Part shown: positions 18,456 through 27,181 of the stretch, one piece after another
How positions within the stretch are numbered: the stretch's first letter is position 1
How the letters are laid out: every line of letters begins with the position of its first letter
Assembly: GCF_000023105.1 (NCBI RefSeq)
Contig: NC_012669.1
Location: 3,659,025-3,723,024 of the forward strand
Direction: 5' to 3'
Length of the DNA stretch: 64,000 nt
DNA from: Beutenbergia cavernae DSM 12333
GTDB lineage: Bacteria; Actinomycetota; Actinomycetes; Actinomycetales; Beutenbergiaceae
The notes under the pieces: model-generated
Told to the model about the DNA's origin: nothing
The model's input: only the letters and a program-made list of their open reading frames with translations
The model's database searches: none
Position numbers and translations under genes: made by a program

Positions 18456-19687
18456 GCAGCAGGATCACCGAGGTCGAGGTCCTCGTCACGAGCCCCGACC
18501 GCAACTTCGTGACGTTGCGGCTCACGACCGACGACGGCGTCACGGGTCTCGGCGACGCGACGCTCAACGGGCGGGAGCTCGCCGTCGCGAGCTACCTCTC
18601 CGACCACGTGGCGCCCCTGCTGGTCGGGCGGGACGCGCACAACATCGAGGACACCTGGCAGTACCTCTACCGCGGCGCGTACTGGCGGCGCGGGCCGGTG
18701 ACGATGGCCGCGATCGCCGCCGTCGACGTCGCCCTGTGGGACATCAAGGCGAAGGTCGCGGGCCTGCCCCTGTACCAGCTGCTCGGCGGCGCCTCGCGCG
18801 CCGGCGCGCTCGCCTACGGGCACGCGTCGGGCCGGGACGTGCCGGAGCTGTTCGACTCGATCCGCGCGCACCTCGAGAAGGGGTACCGCGCGATCCGCGT
18901 GCAGACGGCCGTCCCGGGGATCGACGCCGTGTACGGCGTCGCCGCGCAGCCGACGGCCGAGGGTGCGCGCTACGACTACGAGCCCGCCCAGCGCACGGCG
19001 CTGCCCGTGGAGGAGGACTGGGACACGCGCGCGTACCTGCGCCACCTCCCGACCGTGTTCGAGGCGGTGCGGAACGAGTTCGGGCCCGAGCTGCCGCTGC
19101 TGCACGACGGCCACCACCGCATGACGCCGATCCAGGCCGCGAAGCTCGGCAAGGCGCTCGAGCCGTACGACCTGTTCTGGCTCGAGGACTGCACGCCCGC
19201 GGAGAACCAGGACGCGCTCCGGCTGGTGCGGCAGCACACGACGACGCCGCTCGCCATCGGCGAGATCTTCAACACGGTGTGGGACTACCAGACGCTCATC
19301 CGCGAGCAGCTCATCGACTACGTGCGCTCCGCCGTCACGCACACGGGCGGCATCTCGGCGCTACGCAAGATCCTCGACTACGCGGCGCAGTACCAGATCA
19401 AGTCGGGCATCCACGGGCCGACCGACATCTCGCCGGTCGGCATGGCCGCCGCGCTGCACCTCGACCTGGCCATCCACAACTTCGGGATCCAGGAGTACAT
19501 GCCGCACGGCGAGCGGACCAACGAGGTGTTCCGGCAGTCGTTCACGTTCGACGGCGGGCTGCTGCACCCGGGCACCGAGCCCGGGCTGGGGATCACGTAC
19601 GACGACGACGCCGCTGCCGGCTTCGCGTACACCCCGGCCTACCTGCCGGTGAACCGCCTCAAGGACGGCACGATGCACGACTGGTGA
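18452..19687 (+). CDS. manD: D-mannonate dehydratase, enolase superfamily
   Basis: A 411-residue enolase-superfamily protein of the ManD/RspA group that dehydrates D-mannonate to 2-keto-3-deoxy-D-gluconate. Metal ligands are Asp219 ([11 protein letters not shown]), Glu245 ([11 protein letters not shown]) and Glu271 (IGEIFNT). Arg149 and Tyr161 on the long loop ([14 protein letters not shown]) match the acid/base pair of characterised ManD proteins. Some family members are slow or act on gluconate, but the uxaC-uxuB context favours the mannonate activity. It replaces the unrelated UxuA used in Escherichia coli. No KDG kinase or aldolase gene is in this window. Last gene of the operon. Confidence 0.93.
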   Translation: MSSRITEVEVLVTSPDRNFVTLRLTTDDGVTGLGDATLNGRELAVASYLSDHVAPLLVGRDAHNIEDTWQYLYRGAYWRRGPVTMAAIAAVDVALWDIKAKVAGLPLYQLLGGASRAGALAYGHASGRDVPELFDSIRAHLEKGYRAIRVQTAVPGIDAVYGVAAQPTAEGARYDYEPAQRTALPVEEDWDTRAYLRHLPTVFEAVRNEFGPELPLLHDGHHRMTPIQAAKLGKALEPYDLFWLEDCTPAENQDALRLVRQHTTTPLAIGEIFNTVWDYQTLIREQLIDYVRSAVTHTGGISALRKILDYAAQYQIKSGIHGPTDISPVGMAAALHLDLAIHNFGIQEYMPHGERTNEVFRQSFTFDGGLLHPGTEPGLGITYDDDAAAGFAYTPAYLPVNRLKDGTMHDW

Positions 19688-19715
19688 CGGACGGCGCTGC
19701 CCGCCGGCGCACGAT

Positions 19716-19728
19716 CCGAAACTATCGG
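19716..19728. promoter_or_regulatory. candidate LacI operator CCGAAACTATCGG
   Basis: An imperfect palindrome about 93 bp before the downstream LacI gene. Its 11-bp core CGAAACTATCG (19717-19727) is repeated exactly at 30705-30715 before the GH3 operon. It probably marks autoregulation by the LacI protein of 19821-20834 and ties that regulator to the GH3/GH42 operon. Confidence 0.6.
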
Positions 19729-19791
19729 CTTCGTGCGCCGCGAGCCCGTCCGGCGGATCGCTGATCTCGGACCACGGGTGGTAGCGTCAGC

Positions 19792-19804
19792 CCGAAAGTT
19801 CCGG
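19792..19804. promoter_or_regulatory. second candidate operator CCGAAAGTTCCGG
   Basis: A 13-bp partly palindromic site 17 bp before the LacI start. It shares CCGAAA with the site at 19716, so it may be a weaker copy of the same operator. Confidence 0.4.
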
Positions 19805-19820
19805 AGCGAGGGCGGGGTCG

Positions 19821-20834
19821 ATGGCTGAGGACGCGCCACGCGCGACGATCGCGAGCATCGCCGCTGAGGCGGGCGTCTCCGTGCCGACCGTCTCGAAGGT
19901 GCTCAACGGCCGGCCTGACGTGGCGCCGGCGACCCGGGCGCTCGTCGAGGAGGTCATCGAGCGGCACTCCTACACGCGCCGGGGCGCCCGCGGGCGGAGC
20001 CGGTCGAAGCTCGTGGAGCTCGTGTTCCACGAGCTCGACGCCGGCTGGGCCGCCCAGATCATCCGGGGCGTGGAGCGCGTGGCGGCGGCGGAGCGCCTCG
20101 GCGTCGTGCTGTCGGAGCTCGGCGGCGCGCACCGCCCGAGGCAGGAGTGGCTCGACGACGTGTTCGCCCGCGGCTCCATGGGCGTCGTGTTCGTGCTCAG
20201 CGAGGTCGACGCCGGGCAGCGGCGCCAGCTGCTGTCGCGGGGGGTGCCGTTCGTCGTCGTCGACACGGCCGGCGAGCAGCCCGCCGACGTGCCCACCGTC
20301 GGCTCCGCGAACTGGAGCGGCGGGCTCGCCGCGACCCGCCACCTGCTCTCGCTCGGGCACCGCCGCATCGCCGTCATCTCCGGGCAGCCGGACGTGCTGT
20401 GCTCGCGGGCTCGCGTGGACGGCTACCGCAGCGCTCTCGAGGAGGCGGGGATCGCCGTCGACGCCTCCCTCATCCGGTACGGCGACTTCGCCCTCGAGGG
20501 CGGCTACCGGCACGGGCTCGAGCTGCTCGGTGCAGCGGACCGCCCGACGGCGGTGTTCGCCGGCAGCGACATGCAGGCGGTCGGGCTCCTGCGAGCGGCG
20601 CGCGAGCTCCGGCTGCGCGTGCCCGAGGACCTCTCGGTGGTGGGCTACGACGACCTCCCCGTGGCGGAGTGGATCGGGCCGGCCCTGACGACGATCCGGC
20701 AGCCGCTCGGCGAGATGGCCGCCACCGCCACCCGCATGCTGCTCGCGCTCGCGCGCGGCGAGACGCTGCGGAACCCGCGGATGGACCTCGCGGTGGAGCT
20801 GGTCGTGCGCGGGAGCACCGCCCCTCCCGAGTGA
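19821..20834 (+). CDS. LacI-family regulator, probable controller of the GH3/GH42 operon
   Basis: A 337-residue LacI-family protein: HTH ATIASIAAEAGVSVPTVSKVLNGRPDVA (residues 8-35), basic hinge, then a sensor domain with SVVGYDDLPVAEWIGPALTTIRQPLGEMA. Arg-rich RRGARGRSRSKLVELVFHEL in the hinge resembles regulators of xylan or cello-oligosaccharide genes in actinobacteria. The ATG at 19821 follows GGGCGGGG. Although it trails the glucuronate operon by 133 bp, its upstream operator core is identical to one before the GH3 glycosidase operon about 11 kb away, which indicates its target. Ligand unknown. Confidence 0.9.
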   Translation: MAEDAPRATIASIAAEAGVSVPTVSKVLNGRPDVAPATRALVEEVIERHSYTRRGARGRSRSKLVELVFHELDAGWAAQIIRGVERVAAAERLGVVLSELGGAHRPRQEWLDDVFARGSMGVVFVLSEVDAGQRRQLLSRGVPFVVVDTAGEQPADVPTVGSANWSGGLAATRHLLSLGHRRIAVISGQPDVLCSRARVDGYRSALEEAGIAVDASLIRYGDFALEGGYRHGLELLGAADRPTAVFAGSDMQAVGLLRAARELRLRVPEDLSVVGYDDLPVAEWIGPALTTIRQPLGEMAATATRMLLALARGETLRNPRMDLAVELVVRGSTAPPE

Positions 20835-20877
20835 CGGCCGGGCGTGGTGGGCTACGGTGGCCGCCAGGAGGGGGACT

Positions 20878-21327
20878 GTGCCGGAGCTCGAGACGGCGGG
20901 TGCGCACGCCGACGACGAGGCAGCGATCCGCGCCGTCGTGGCCGAGCAGACCGCCGCGTGGAACGCCGGCGACGGCGTCGGCTACGCCCGCCACGTCGCA
21001 CCCGACGTCTCGTTCACGAACGTCTTCGGGGCGCTCCTGTACGGGGCGTCCGCGTTCGCGACTCGGCACAGCGAGATCCTGGCGACGTTCTACCGCGCGA
21101 CCACGAAGCACCACGTCATCCGGCGCATCCGATTCGTCACCCCGGACGTCGCGCTCGTCGACGTCGAGAACGAGGTGCGCGGCGTCGTCGAGATGCCGCC
21201 CGGGGTCCCCGTCCCGCCGGACGGCGTCCTCACCACCCGGCTGCTCGAGGTGTTCGTGCGGCGGGACGGGCGGTGGTGGGTCGAGGCGTACCACAACGTG
21301 CAGGTCGGGACCGGCGCCGGCTCGTGA
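20878..21327 (+). CDS. SnoaL-like/DUF4440-type protein (SgcJ/EcaC family)
   Basis: A 149-residue single-domain protein of the NTF2-like fold: DEAAIRAVVAEQTAAWNAGDGVGYARHVAPDVSFTNVFGALLYG, a conserved RHSEIL..FY helix, and a terminal RRDGRWWVEAYHNVQV. This matches the SgcJ/EcaC group often annotated as oxidoreductase although catalysis is unproven. The GTG at 20878 has AGGAGGGGG at good spacing. It follows the LacI gene by 43 bp and converges on the YesL-like gene. No pathway can be assigned. Confidence 0.8.
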   Translation: MPELETAGAHADDEAAIRAVVAEQTAAWNAGDGVGYARHVAPDVSFTNVFGALLYGASAFATRHSEILATFYRATTKHHVIRRIRFVTPDVALVDVENEVRGVVEMPPGVPVPPDGVLTTRLLEVFVRRDGRWWVEAYHNVQVGTGAGS

Positions 21328-21342
21328 CGCCTGGTCGGCCGC

Positions 21343-22032
21343 TCAGGACGCCGTGAACGTCGCCTCGGCGTGGGCGAGCACGGGCCGCGCGGCCCGCAGC
21401 ACGAGCGCCGCGAGCACCGAGGCGAGCGCGGCGAGCACCCAGTCGGACGTCAGGACGACGACGCCGCCCGCCAGGATCGCGAACGACGCGTACTGCAGGG
21501 TGACCAGCGGCTTCGCACCGAGGTAGTACAGGGCGAGTCGGGCGACGTCGCGGGTCCGGAACGACATGAGGGCCGCCAGCACGACGGCGTGCACCAGCCA
21601 GAGCGCAATGCCCGCCGCGAGCACCGCCAGGACGACGCCGCCCGCCGGCGGCAGGCCCGTCGCCTCCAGGTGGGTGAGGTTGATCCCGAGGACCGCGAGC
21701 ACGGCCAGGCCGGGGATCCAGATCCTGAGCACGTCGCCGAGGCCGAGCCGGTAGCCGCGGCGGAAGTGCCGCCACGGCGCCAGGTCCCGCTCCCGGGCGG
21801 AGGCCCGCCAGGCGAAGACCGTGGCGGCGAACGCCGGGCCCACCGGCACGAGCGCGAGCGCGACGAGCGGGATGTTGCTCGGGTCGGGGACGAGCAGGAA
21901 CAGCAGCACGAGTCCCGGCGACGCCGCCAGCAGGAAGAGTGCCTCGAGCGCGAGGGTCCAGTACACGACGGCGGAGGCGCGCGAGAGCGGACCGGCGCCG
22001 ACGATCGGCGATGGTGCCGCCCCGTCGGCCAT
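21343..22032 (-). CDS. YesL/DUF624-like membrane protein
   Basis: About 229 residues with six predicted hydrophobic helices (for example VVYWTLALEALFLLAASPGLVLLFLLV and GVVLAVLAAGIALWLVHAVVLAALM). The layout and the RHFRRGYRLGLGDVL motif fit the YesL/DUF624 family, commonly encoded at the end of oligosaccharide ABC operons with LplB/LplC permeases; function is unknown. I choose the ATG at 22032, which has GGAAGGA upstream; a GTG at 22041 overlapping the beta-galactosidase stop is also possible but has its ribosome site too close. Last gene of the GH3-GH42 operon. Confidence 0.7.
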   Translation of the reverse strand: MADGAAPSPIVGAGPLSRASAVVYWTLALEALFLLAASPGLVLLFLLVPDPSNIPLVALALVPVGPAFAATVFAWRASARERDLAPWRHFRRGYRLGLGDVLRIWIPGLAVLAVLGINLTHLEATGLPPAGGVVLAVLAAGIALWLVHAVVLAALMSFRTRDVARLALYYLGAKPLVTLQYASFAILAGGVVVLTSDWVLAALASVLAALVLRAARPVLAHAEATFTAS

Positions 22033-22037
22033 GGCGC

Positions 22038-24158
22038 TCACGTCCTTCCGGCCCGCCCCTGGCCCGCTGCTGCTGGGTCAGACGCCTCGACGGTACCGGC
22101 CGGCGTCGGCATCGACGCTGCGTCGGCATCGTCGCGGGCGAGGACGACGACGTCGGTCGGCTCGAGCGTCAGGGTCGCCCCGTGCTCGATGCGGCCTCCC
22201 GTCAGCAGGTCGGTGCCGCCGGCGTGCGCGACGACCTCGACCGCCTCGTCCCCGTGGTGCAGCACCAGGTCGTACGTGGTCCCGTCGACCTGGCGGACCG
22301 CGTGCTCGACGCCCGGCGCGTCGGCGTACGGACCCAGGAGCCCGTGACGCGCGAGCACGCGGCGCACGACCCAGGCGACGCCGTCGCCGTCGAGCATCGT
22401 GCCGACGTACCACGCCTCGCCGTCGCCGAAGGTGTTCCGCGTGACCGCCGGCGACCCGGCGTAGAAGTCCGCACCGTACGTGCCGACCACGTCGGCGCCG
22501 TCCGGGATGACGAGGTCGAAGACCAGGGTGCCGTCCGAGACCAGGCGGGCCGCGCCGTCGTCCTCCGTCAACGTCACGGAGTTCGCCGCGGCGGGAGGCC
22601 GGGCGTCGGTCTCGTCCACCCGGACGCCGAGCAGGCGGGCGAGCGGGCCAGGGACGTCGGAGAGGAACGCGTTGGCGGCCTCGTCCACGCGGCCGGACAG
22701 CACGGTCGTCACGACGCTGCCGCCGCGGGCGACGACGGCCTCGAGCCGCGAGGCGAGGTCGCCCTTGACCATGTGCAGCAGCGGGGCGACGACGACGTCG
22801 TAGCCCGTGAGGTCGGCGGTCACCGGGACGACGTCGAGCTGAGCGCCCGCCTCCCAGAGCGCGCGGTGGTAGTCGACCAGCACGGCCGGGTACCGCACGT
22901 GCCGGTTCGGGCCGTCGGAGATCTCGACGGCCCACCAGGAGTCCCAGTCGAACAGCAGCGCGACCCGGGCCGGTGTACGGCCGCCGAGGAGGGCGTCGCC
23001 GAGCCGCTCGAGCTCCTCGCCGAGCGCCGCGACCTCGCGGAAGGAGCGGGTGTCCGTGCGGCCGGCGTGATTGAGGACGGCGCCGTGGTACTTCTCGCAC
23101 GCGCCGCGGCTCTGGCGCATCTGGAAGAACAGGACGGCGTCGCCGCCGTGGGCGACGGCCTGCCACGACCACAGGCGCATGACGCCGGGCCGTTTCAGCG
23201 GGTTCACGTCGCGGCTCGCGGTGACGGTCGGGGTCTGCTCCATGAGCCAGAACGGCTGCCCGCCCTTGAGCCCGCGCATGAGGTCGTGGGCGAGGGCCAT
23301 GCGCGAGGCCGAGCGCTCGTCGGGCGGGTAGTTGTCCCACGAGACGACGTCGAGGTCGTCGGCCCACCGGTGGTAGTCGATCGGGCGGTACATGCCCATG
23401 AAGTTCGTGGTGACGGGGGCGTCGGAGTGCTCCCGGATCGCCGCCTTCTCCTCGCGGAACGTGCGCAGGAGGTTGTCGGAGGTGAAGCGCAGGTAGTCGA
23501 GCGTAATGCCCTGGAACGCCGTGTGGTCGGGGCCGCGCCAGTGCTCCGACAGCGCGTTCGGCGGCACGATCTCCTCCCACGCGGTGAAGCGGTGGGACCA
23601 GAAGGTGGCGTTCCAGGCGTCGTTCAGCGCGTCCAGGCTGCCGTGGTGCTGACGCAGCCAGGCCCGGAACTCGGCGGCGCACAGGTCGCAGTAGCAGGCG
23701 CCGCCGTACTCGTTGTTGACGTGCCAGGCGAGCAGGGCGGGGTGGTCCGCGAACCGCGCGGCGACGGCGCCCGCCAGTGCCGCGGCCAGGCGGCGGTAGG
23801 CGGGTGAGCTGGGGCAGGCGTTGTGGCGCTGACCGTAGACGTGGCGCCGGCCCTCGAAGTCGGTGCGGCAGACCTCCGGGTAGGCGCGCGCGAGCCACGG
23901 GGGCAGGGCTCCGGTGCCGGTGGCGAGGCAGACCTGGCGGCCCTGCGCGTGCGCACGGTCGAGGATCTGCGCGAGGAGATCGAGGTCGTAGACGTCCTCG
24001 CGCGGCTGGGTCAGCGACCAGGCGAAGACGCCGACCGTGAGGGTGTCGATGTGCGCGAGGTCGAAGGCCGCGTCGTCCTCGGCCCAGACCTCCTCGGGCC
24101 ACTGCTCGGGGTTGTAGTCGCCGCCGTACGGGATCCGGCGTGTGCTCGGCAGGATCAT
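22038..24158 (-). CDS. beta-galactosidase, glycoside hydrolase family 42
   Basis: A 706-residue cytoplasmic GH42 enzyme hydrolysing terminal beta-galactosides (or alpha-L-arabinopyranosides). RIPYGGDYNPEQWPE opens the barrel; acid/base Glu150 is in HVNNEYGG, the nucleophile Glu307 in FWLMEQTPT. Cys115, Cys155, Cys157 and Cys160 (CYCDLC) match the zinc cluster of thermophilic GH42 enzymes. The trimerisation domain and a small beta domain follow. No signal peptide, so its substrate is imported by the LplB/LplC-type ABC system upstream. A 370-bp repeat-rich spacer separates it from the binding-protein gene. Confidence 0.95.
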   Translation of the reverse strand: MILPSTRRIPYGGDYNPEQWPEEVWAEDDAAFDLAHIDTLTVGVFAWSLTQPREDVYDLDLLAQILDRAHAQGRQVCLATGTGALPPWLARAYPEVCRTDFEGRRHVYGQRHNACPSSPAYRRLAAALAGAVAARFADHPALLAWHVNNEYGGACYCDLCAAEFRAWLRQHHGSLDALNDAWNATFWSHRFTAWEEIVPPNALSEHWRGPDHTAFQGITLDYLRFTSDNLLRTFREEKAAIREHSDAPVTTNFMGMYRPIDYHRWADDLDVVSWDNYPPDERSASRMALAHDLMRGLKGGQPFWLMEQTPTVTASRDVNPLKRPGVMRLWSWQAVAHGGDAVLFFQMRQSRGACEKYHGAVLNHAGRTDTRSFREVAALGEELERLGDALLGGRTPARVALLFDWDSWWAVEISDGPNRHVRYPAVLVDYHRALWEAGAQLDVVPVTADLTGYDVVVAPLLHMVKGDLASRLEAVVARGGSVVTTVLSGRVDEAANAFLSDVPGPLARLLGVRVDETDARPPAAANSVTLTEDDGAARLVSDGTLVFDLVIPDGADVVGTYGADFYAGSPAVTRNTFGDGEAWYVGTMLDGDGVAWVVRRVLARHGLLGPYADAPGVEHAVRQVDGTTYDLVLHHGDEAVEVVAHAGGTDLLTGGRIEHGATLTLEPTDVVVLARDDADAASMPTPAGTVEASDPAAAGQGRAGRT

Positions 24159-24203
24159 CGGGTCCTCTCCGCGGGCTGGAGGCCCGCCTCACTGGTGTCG
24201 CCC

Positions 24204-24330
24204 GCAGAAACCTCTCGCGGTGGCGCAGAAACCCTCTCGCGGTGACGCCAACTTCCTCTCGCGGTTGCGCAGAAAACCTCTCGCGGTGGCGCAGACTTCC
24301 TCTCGCGGTGGCGCAGAGAACCTCTCGCGA
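24204..24330. repeat. six-copy tandem repeat with 22-bp period
   Basis: The element GCAGA-N3-CCTCTCGCGG plus a TGGC-like linker starts at 24204, 24225, 24247, 24269, 24291 and 24313. Spacing is 22 bp except for a one-base deletion in copy 1. Copy 3 begins GCCAA and copy 6 ends CGCGA. The period is not a multiple of three and there is no coding signal, so it is intergenic. It lies just upstream of the beta-galactosidase start and is the reverse-oriented relative of 8339-8403. Confidence 0.93.
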
Positions 24331-24350
24331 AGGTGGGGCGCCCTGCGAGG

Positions 24351-24437
24351 GTGCGGCGGTGGCGGCCCGTCCCGGAGTGGCTGGGCGTGGGGCGCGACGA
24401 AGGAGCGCCCGGGCAGGACGGGCCGCCACCGCCGCAC
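24351..24437. repeat. perfect 22-bp inverted repeat (large hairpin/cruciform)
   Basis: Arms 24351-24372 (starting GTGCGGCGGTGG) and 24416-24437 are exact reverse complements with a 43-bp loop, which itself contains a GGGCGC/GCGCCC mini-stem. It lies about 90 bp after the binding-protein stop on the minus strand and may stabilise or terminate part of the operon transcript. No T-run. Confidence 0.85.
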
Positions 24438-24529
24438 CCGACCCGGGCACGGGCCGCGACCGCCGCGTCCGACCCAGGCACCCCGGCCGCCACCGCCGCA
24501 CCCGACCCAGGCACCCCAGCCGCCGCACC
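24421..24529. repeat. 31-33-bp GC-rich direct repeats, about 3.3 copies
   Basis: Units beginning GGCCGC-(C/G)-ACCGCCGC and containing CCGACCC(A/G)GGCAC start at 24421, 24452 and 24485, with a partial copy from 24518. The first unit is also the right arm of the inverted repeat at 24351-24437. Directly abuts the stop codon of the binding-protein gene. Confidence 0.8.
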
Positions 24530-26187
24530 TACTCGGAGCTGCTCTCCGCGAAACGCTCCTGCGCGGTGTTCGCGACGTCGAGGTACTGCTGCACGTTCAG
24601 GCCCTCGAGCTCGGCGACGTAGGCGTCCCACTCGTCGAAGGACCGCTGACCGAGGATGAACGCCGCGGTGTTCTGCCAGACGTGGTCCTTGAGCGCGGTC
24701 TGCAGGAGCGAGACCTGCTCGCGTTCCATCTCGTTGAGCGGCCACGGCGGCGGCAGCGTCAGCTCCTCGCGGTTCGACATCGACTCGACGAAGTCGATCA
24801 CCTCGGGCCGGAGCATCGACTGGTCGAGGTCGTCGGTGGAGCCGTGCTCCAGCATCCACACCCCGTTGTGGAAGCCGTAGTCCACGTTGAGCTGCGTGGG
24901 GGCGCCGGGGTTGAGGCCGTTGATGTCGATGTCGTCGACGAGGACGCGCGTCTCGCCGTCCCAGGTGAAGGTCTCGCCCTCGACGCCCCACTTGGCGAAC
25001 TCGAGGCCCTCGTCGGAGTAGTACAGCCAGTCGATGAACTGCAGCAGCGCGAGGAAGTGGTCGCTGTCGGCGGCGTCGGCGGAGATCATGAGGCCGCTCT
25101 GCAGGCGCGTGCCGGCGGGCACGTTGTCACCGGCCGGGCCGGCGGGAACCCGGATCAGCGCCGTCTCGGCGTCCGTCCCGAGCTCGGTGAACGTGTCGCG
25201 GTAGCGCAGGATCTCCTGGTCGTTCGCGGCGATCGCCATCGACTGACCGGAGCCGAACTTCTGGATGGCCTGGTCGTCGTCCTGCGTCAGGCTCTCCGGG
25301 TCCATGAGGCCGTCGGTGATGAGGCCGTTGTAGTACTCCAGCAGAGCGCGGTACTCCTCCGTGGCCCCCGTGTACACGAACTCCTCGGCGTCGGCGTCCC
25401 ACGTGACACCCTCGCCGTAACCCCACCCGGCGGACGTGCCGAAGTTCGGGGCGGCGAAGTTGAGGGTCGCCTCGAGCGGCCCGTTCGCGGACCAGCGGTC
25501 CGAGAGCGGCCACACGTCCGGGTAGGCCTCGTGGACGGTGCGCAGCTGGTCGGCGAACTCGTCGAAGCTCGCCGGCTCGAGGCTGAGGCCGAGCTCCTCC
25601 CAGACGTCGGCCCGCACCGCGTACGTGTACATGGGACGGTCCGACTCCCGCAGGCCGGGCAGCATGTAGAACTTGCCGTCCTCCTGACGGCGCTGGTCGA
25701 GCGCCTCCTCGAGGCCCCACTCCTCGACCTTCGCCGTGAAGTTCGGCAGGTACTGCAGGTAGTCGCTGACGGGCAGGATCGCCCCTCCGGCGACGAACTG
25801 GACCTCCTGGCCCGGGTAGGTGACCGAGATGATCTCGGGAGCGTCGCCCGCGCCGATGAGCAGGCCCTTGCGCTGGTCCCACTCGGCGAGCGGCGCGCTC
25901 GTGATGTCGAAGCTGACGTTGTGGTCCTCCTCGAGCGACTGCAGGAGGAGCCAGTCCTCCTGCAGCGGGTAGTTCGGGTGGTCCCGGTACAGGAGCCCGA
26001 ACTCCACCGGTTCGGTCGCCACGAACGTCGTCCCGACGTCGTAGTCCTCCATCGCGCCGACCTGACCGAGCTCGCTCTCGTCCGGCGTCTCATCCTCGGA
26101 TCCCCCGTCGCTGGAACAGGCCGCCAGCGTGATCGCCAGCGCCGCGGCGACGACGGCCGCCGCGTTGCGTCTCCTCGTCGTCCTCAT
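24529..26187 (-). CDS. oligosaccharide-binding lipoprotein (LipO/LplA type)
   Basis: A 552-residue extracellular solute-binding protein. Signal peptide with basic MRTTRRR, hydrophobic core and lipobox LAAC (Cys24), then an acidic linker. The mature part is long for a sugar-binding protein, as in LplA/YtcQ-like proteins that work with LplB/LplC permeases. LLLQSLEEDHNVSFDI and the VWPLSDRW and YNGLITDGLMDPESL segments are consistent with that family. A GAGGAGGAGAA ribosome site precedes the ATG. Ligand is probably the oligosaccharide cleaved by the operon's GH3 and GH42 enzymes; that is inference. Confidence 0.92.
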   Translation of the reverse strand: MRTTRRRNAAAVVAAALAITLAACSSDGGSEDETPDESELGQVGAMEDYDVGTTFVATEPVEFGLLYRDHPNYPLQEDWLLLQSLEEDHNVSFDITSAPLAEWDQRKGLLIGAGDAPEIISVTYPGQEVQFVAGGAILPVSDYLQYLPNFTAKVEEWGLEEALDQRRQEDGKFYMLPGLRESDRPMYTYAVRADVWEELGLSLEPASFDEFADQLRTVHEAYPDVWPLSDRWSANGPLEATLNFAAPNFGTSAGWGYGEGVTWDADAEEFVYTGATEEYRALLEYYNGLITDGLMDPESLTQDDDQAIQKFGSGQSMAIAANDQEILRYRDTFTELGTDAETALIRVPAGPAGDNVPAGTRLQSGLMISADAADSDHFLALLQFIDWLYYSDEGLEFAKWGVEGETFTWDGETRVLVDDIDINGLNPGAPTQLNVDYGFHNGVWMLEHGSTDDLDQSMLRPEVIDFVESMSNREELTLPPPWPLNEMEREQVSLLQTALKDHVWQNTAAFILGQRSFDEWDAYVAELEGLNVQQYLDVANTAQERFAESSSE

Positions 26188-26257
26188 GGTTCTCCTCCTC
26201 GGTGATGCCCCGGCTCCGCGATCGAAGCCCGGGCGTGCGGGTGCCTCTTGGCGTGGG

Positions 26258-27181
26258 TCACTGCTTCACCGCGCCGAGCATCACGCCCGACACGAAGTAC
26301 TTCTGGATGAACGGGTAGACGCAGATGATCGGCAGGACCGTGAGCAGCATCGTCACGGCCTGCACGTTCGAGGCGATCTGCGCGGCTGAGTCCGAGCCGG
26401 CCGCGCCCTGCACGACGGTGGCCGCCGCGATGAGGTTCCGCAGGTACACGGTGACCGGGTACAGCTCCGCGCGGTCCATGTACAGGAACGCCGAGAACCA
26501 CGAGTTCCAGAACGACACGGAGTAGAACAGCACCATCGTCGCGATGACAGCCTTGCTGAGCGGCAGCACGACGCGCCACAGCTTCCCGTAGGTGCTCAGG
26601 CCGTCGATCTCGGCCGCCTCCTCCAGCTCGGTCGAGAAGTTCTCGAAGAACGACTTCATGACGAGCAGGTTGAACACGCTGATCGCGTTGGGGATCACGA
26701 TCGCCCACAGCGTGTTCTTCATGCCGAGCGTGTTGATGAGCACGTAGTTCGGGATGAGGCCGCCGTTGAAGAACATCGTGAACACGGCGATACCGATGAA
26801 CACGGTGCGCCCCTTGAGGTGGCGCTTCGAGATCGCGTACGCGAACGTCGTCGTCAGCACCATCGCGATCGCCGTCGCGACCACCGTGTAGACGACGGTG
26901 TTGCCGTAGTTGCGCCAGAACATCGGGTCGCTCGTCACGATGTCGAACGTCGTGAGGTTGAACCCGCGCGGCCACAGGTTCACCTGGCCCGAGCGGATGA
27001 ACGCCTCGGAGCTGAACGCCTGCGCCACCAGGTTGATGAACGGGTAGAGCGTGAGCGCCGCGACCAGGAGCAGGGCTGTCCCGTTGACCACCCGGAACAC
27101 CGTGTAGCCGCGGGTGTCCTTGATCACCGTCCCCACCGGTCGTTCGACGCGCGGCGCGGAGGCTGGCAGCTCGGTGGTCAC
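26258..27181 (-). CDS. oligosaccharide ABC transporter permease, LplC/YtcP type
   Basis: A 307-residue permease with six membrane helices. TLYPFINLVAQAFSSEAFIRSGQVNLWPRGF, MFFNGGLIPNYVLINTLGM and the EAA loop EAAEIDGLSTYGKLWRVVLPLSKAV are characteristic of LplC-type CUT1 permeases, as is the ending YPFIQKYFVSGVMLGAVK. The GTG at 27181 overlaps the preceding permease stop (GTGA); the adjacent GTG at 27184 could also initiate. No ATPase gene is present in the operon. Confidence 0.93.
   Translation of the reverse strand: MTTELPASAPRVERPVGTVIKDTRGYTVFRVVNGTALLLVAALTLYPFINLVAQAFSSEAFIRSGQVNLWPRGFNLTTFDIVTSDPMFWRNYGNTVVYTVVATAIAMVLTTTFAYAISKRHLKGRTVFIGIAVFTMFFNGGLIPNYVLINTLGMKNTLWAIVIPNAISVFNLLVMKSFFENFSTELEEAAEIDGLSTYGKLWRVVLPLSKAVIATMVLFYSVSFWNSWFSAFLYMDRAELYPVTVYLRNLIAAATVVQGAAGSDSAAQIASNVQAVTMLLTVLPIICVYPFIQKYFVSGVMLGAVKQ

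Noticed and set aside
24204-24330. CRISPR array
   Set aside because: Regular repeats are present, but the gaps are 3-5 bp linkers rather than unique spacers, and no cas gene is in the window.
24142-26205. Long open frames on the opposite strand of several genes, for example across 24142-26205, 35826-39305 and 39218-41923
   Set aside because: They mirror real genes in very GC-rich DNA, where stop codons are rare in other frames; they show Arg/Gly/Pro-rich composition, no domain signatures and no ribosome sites.
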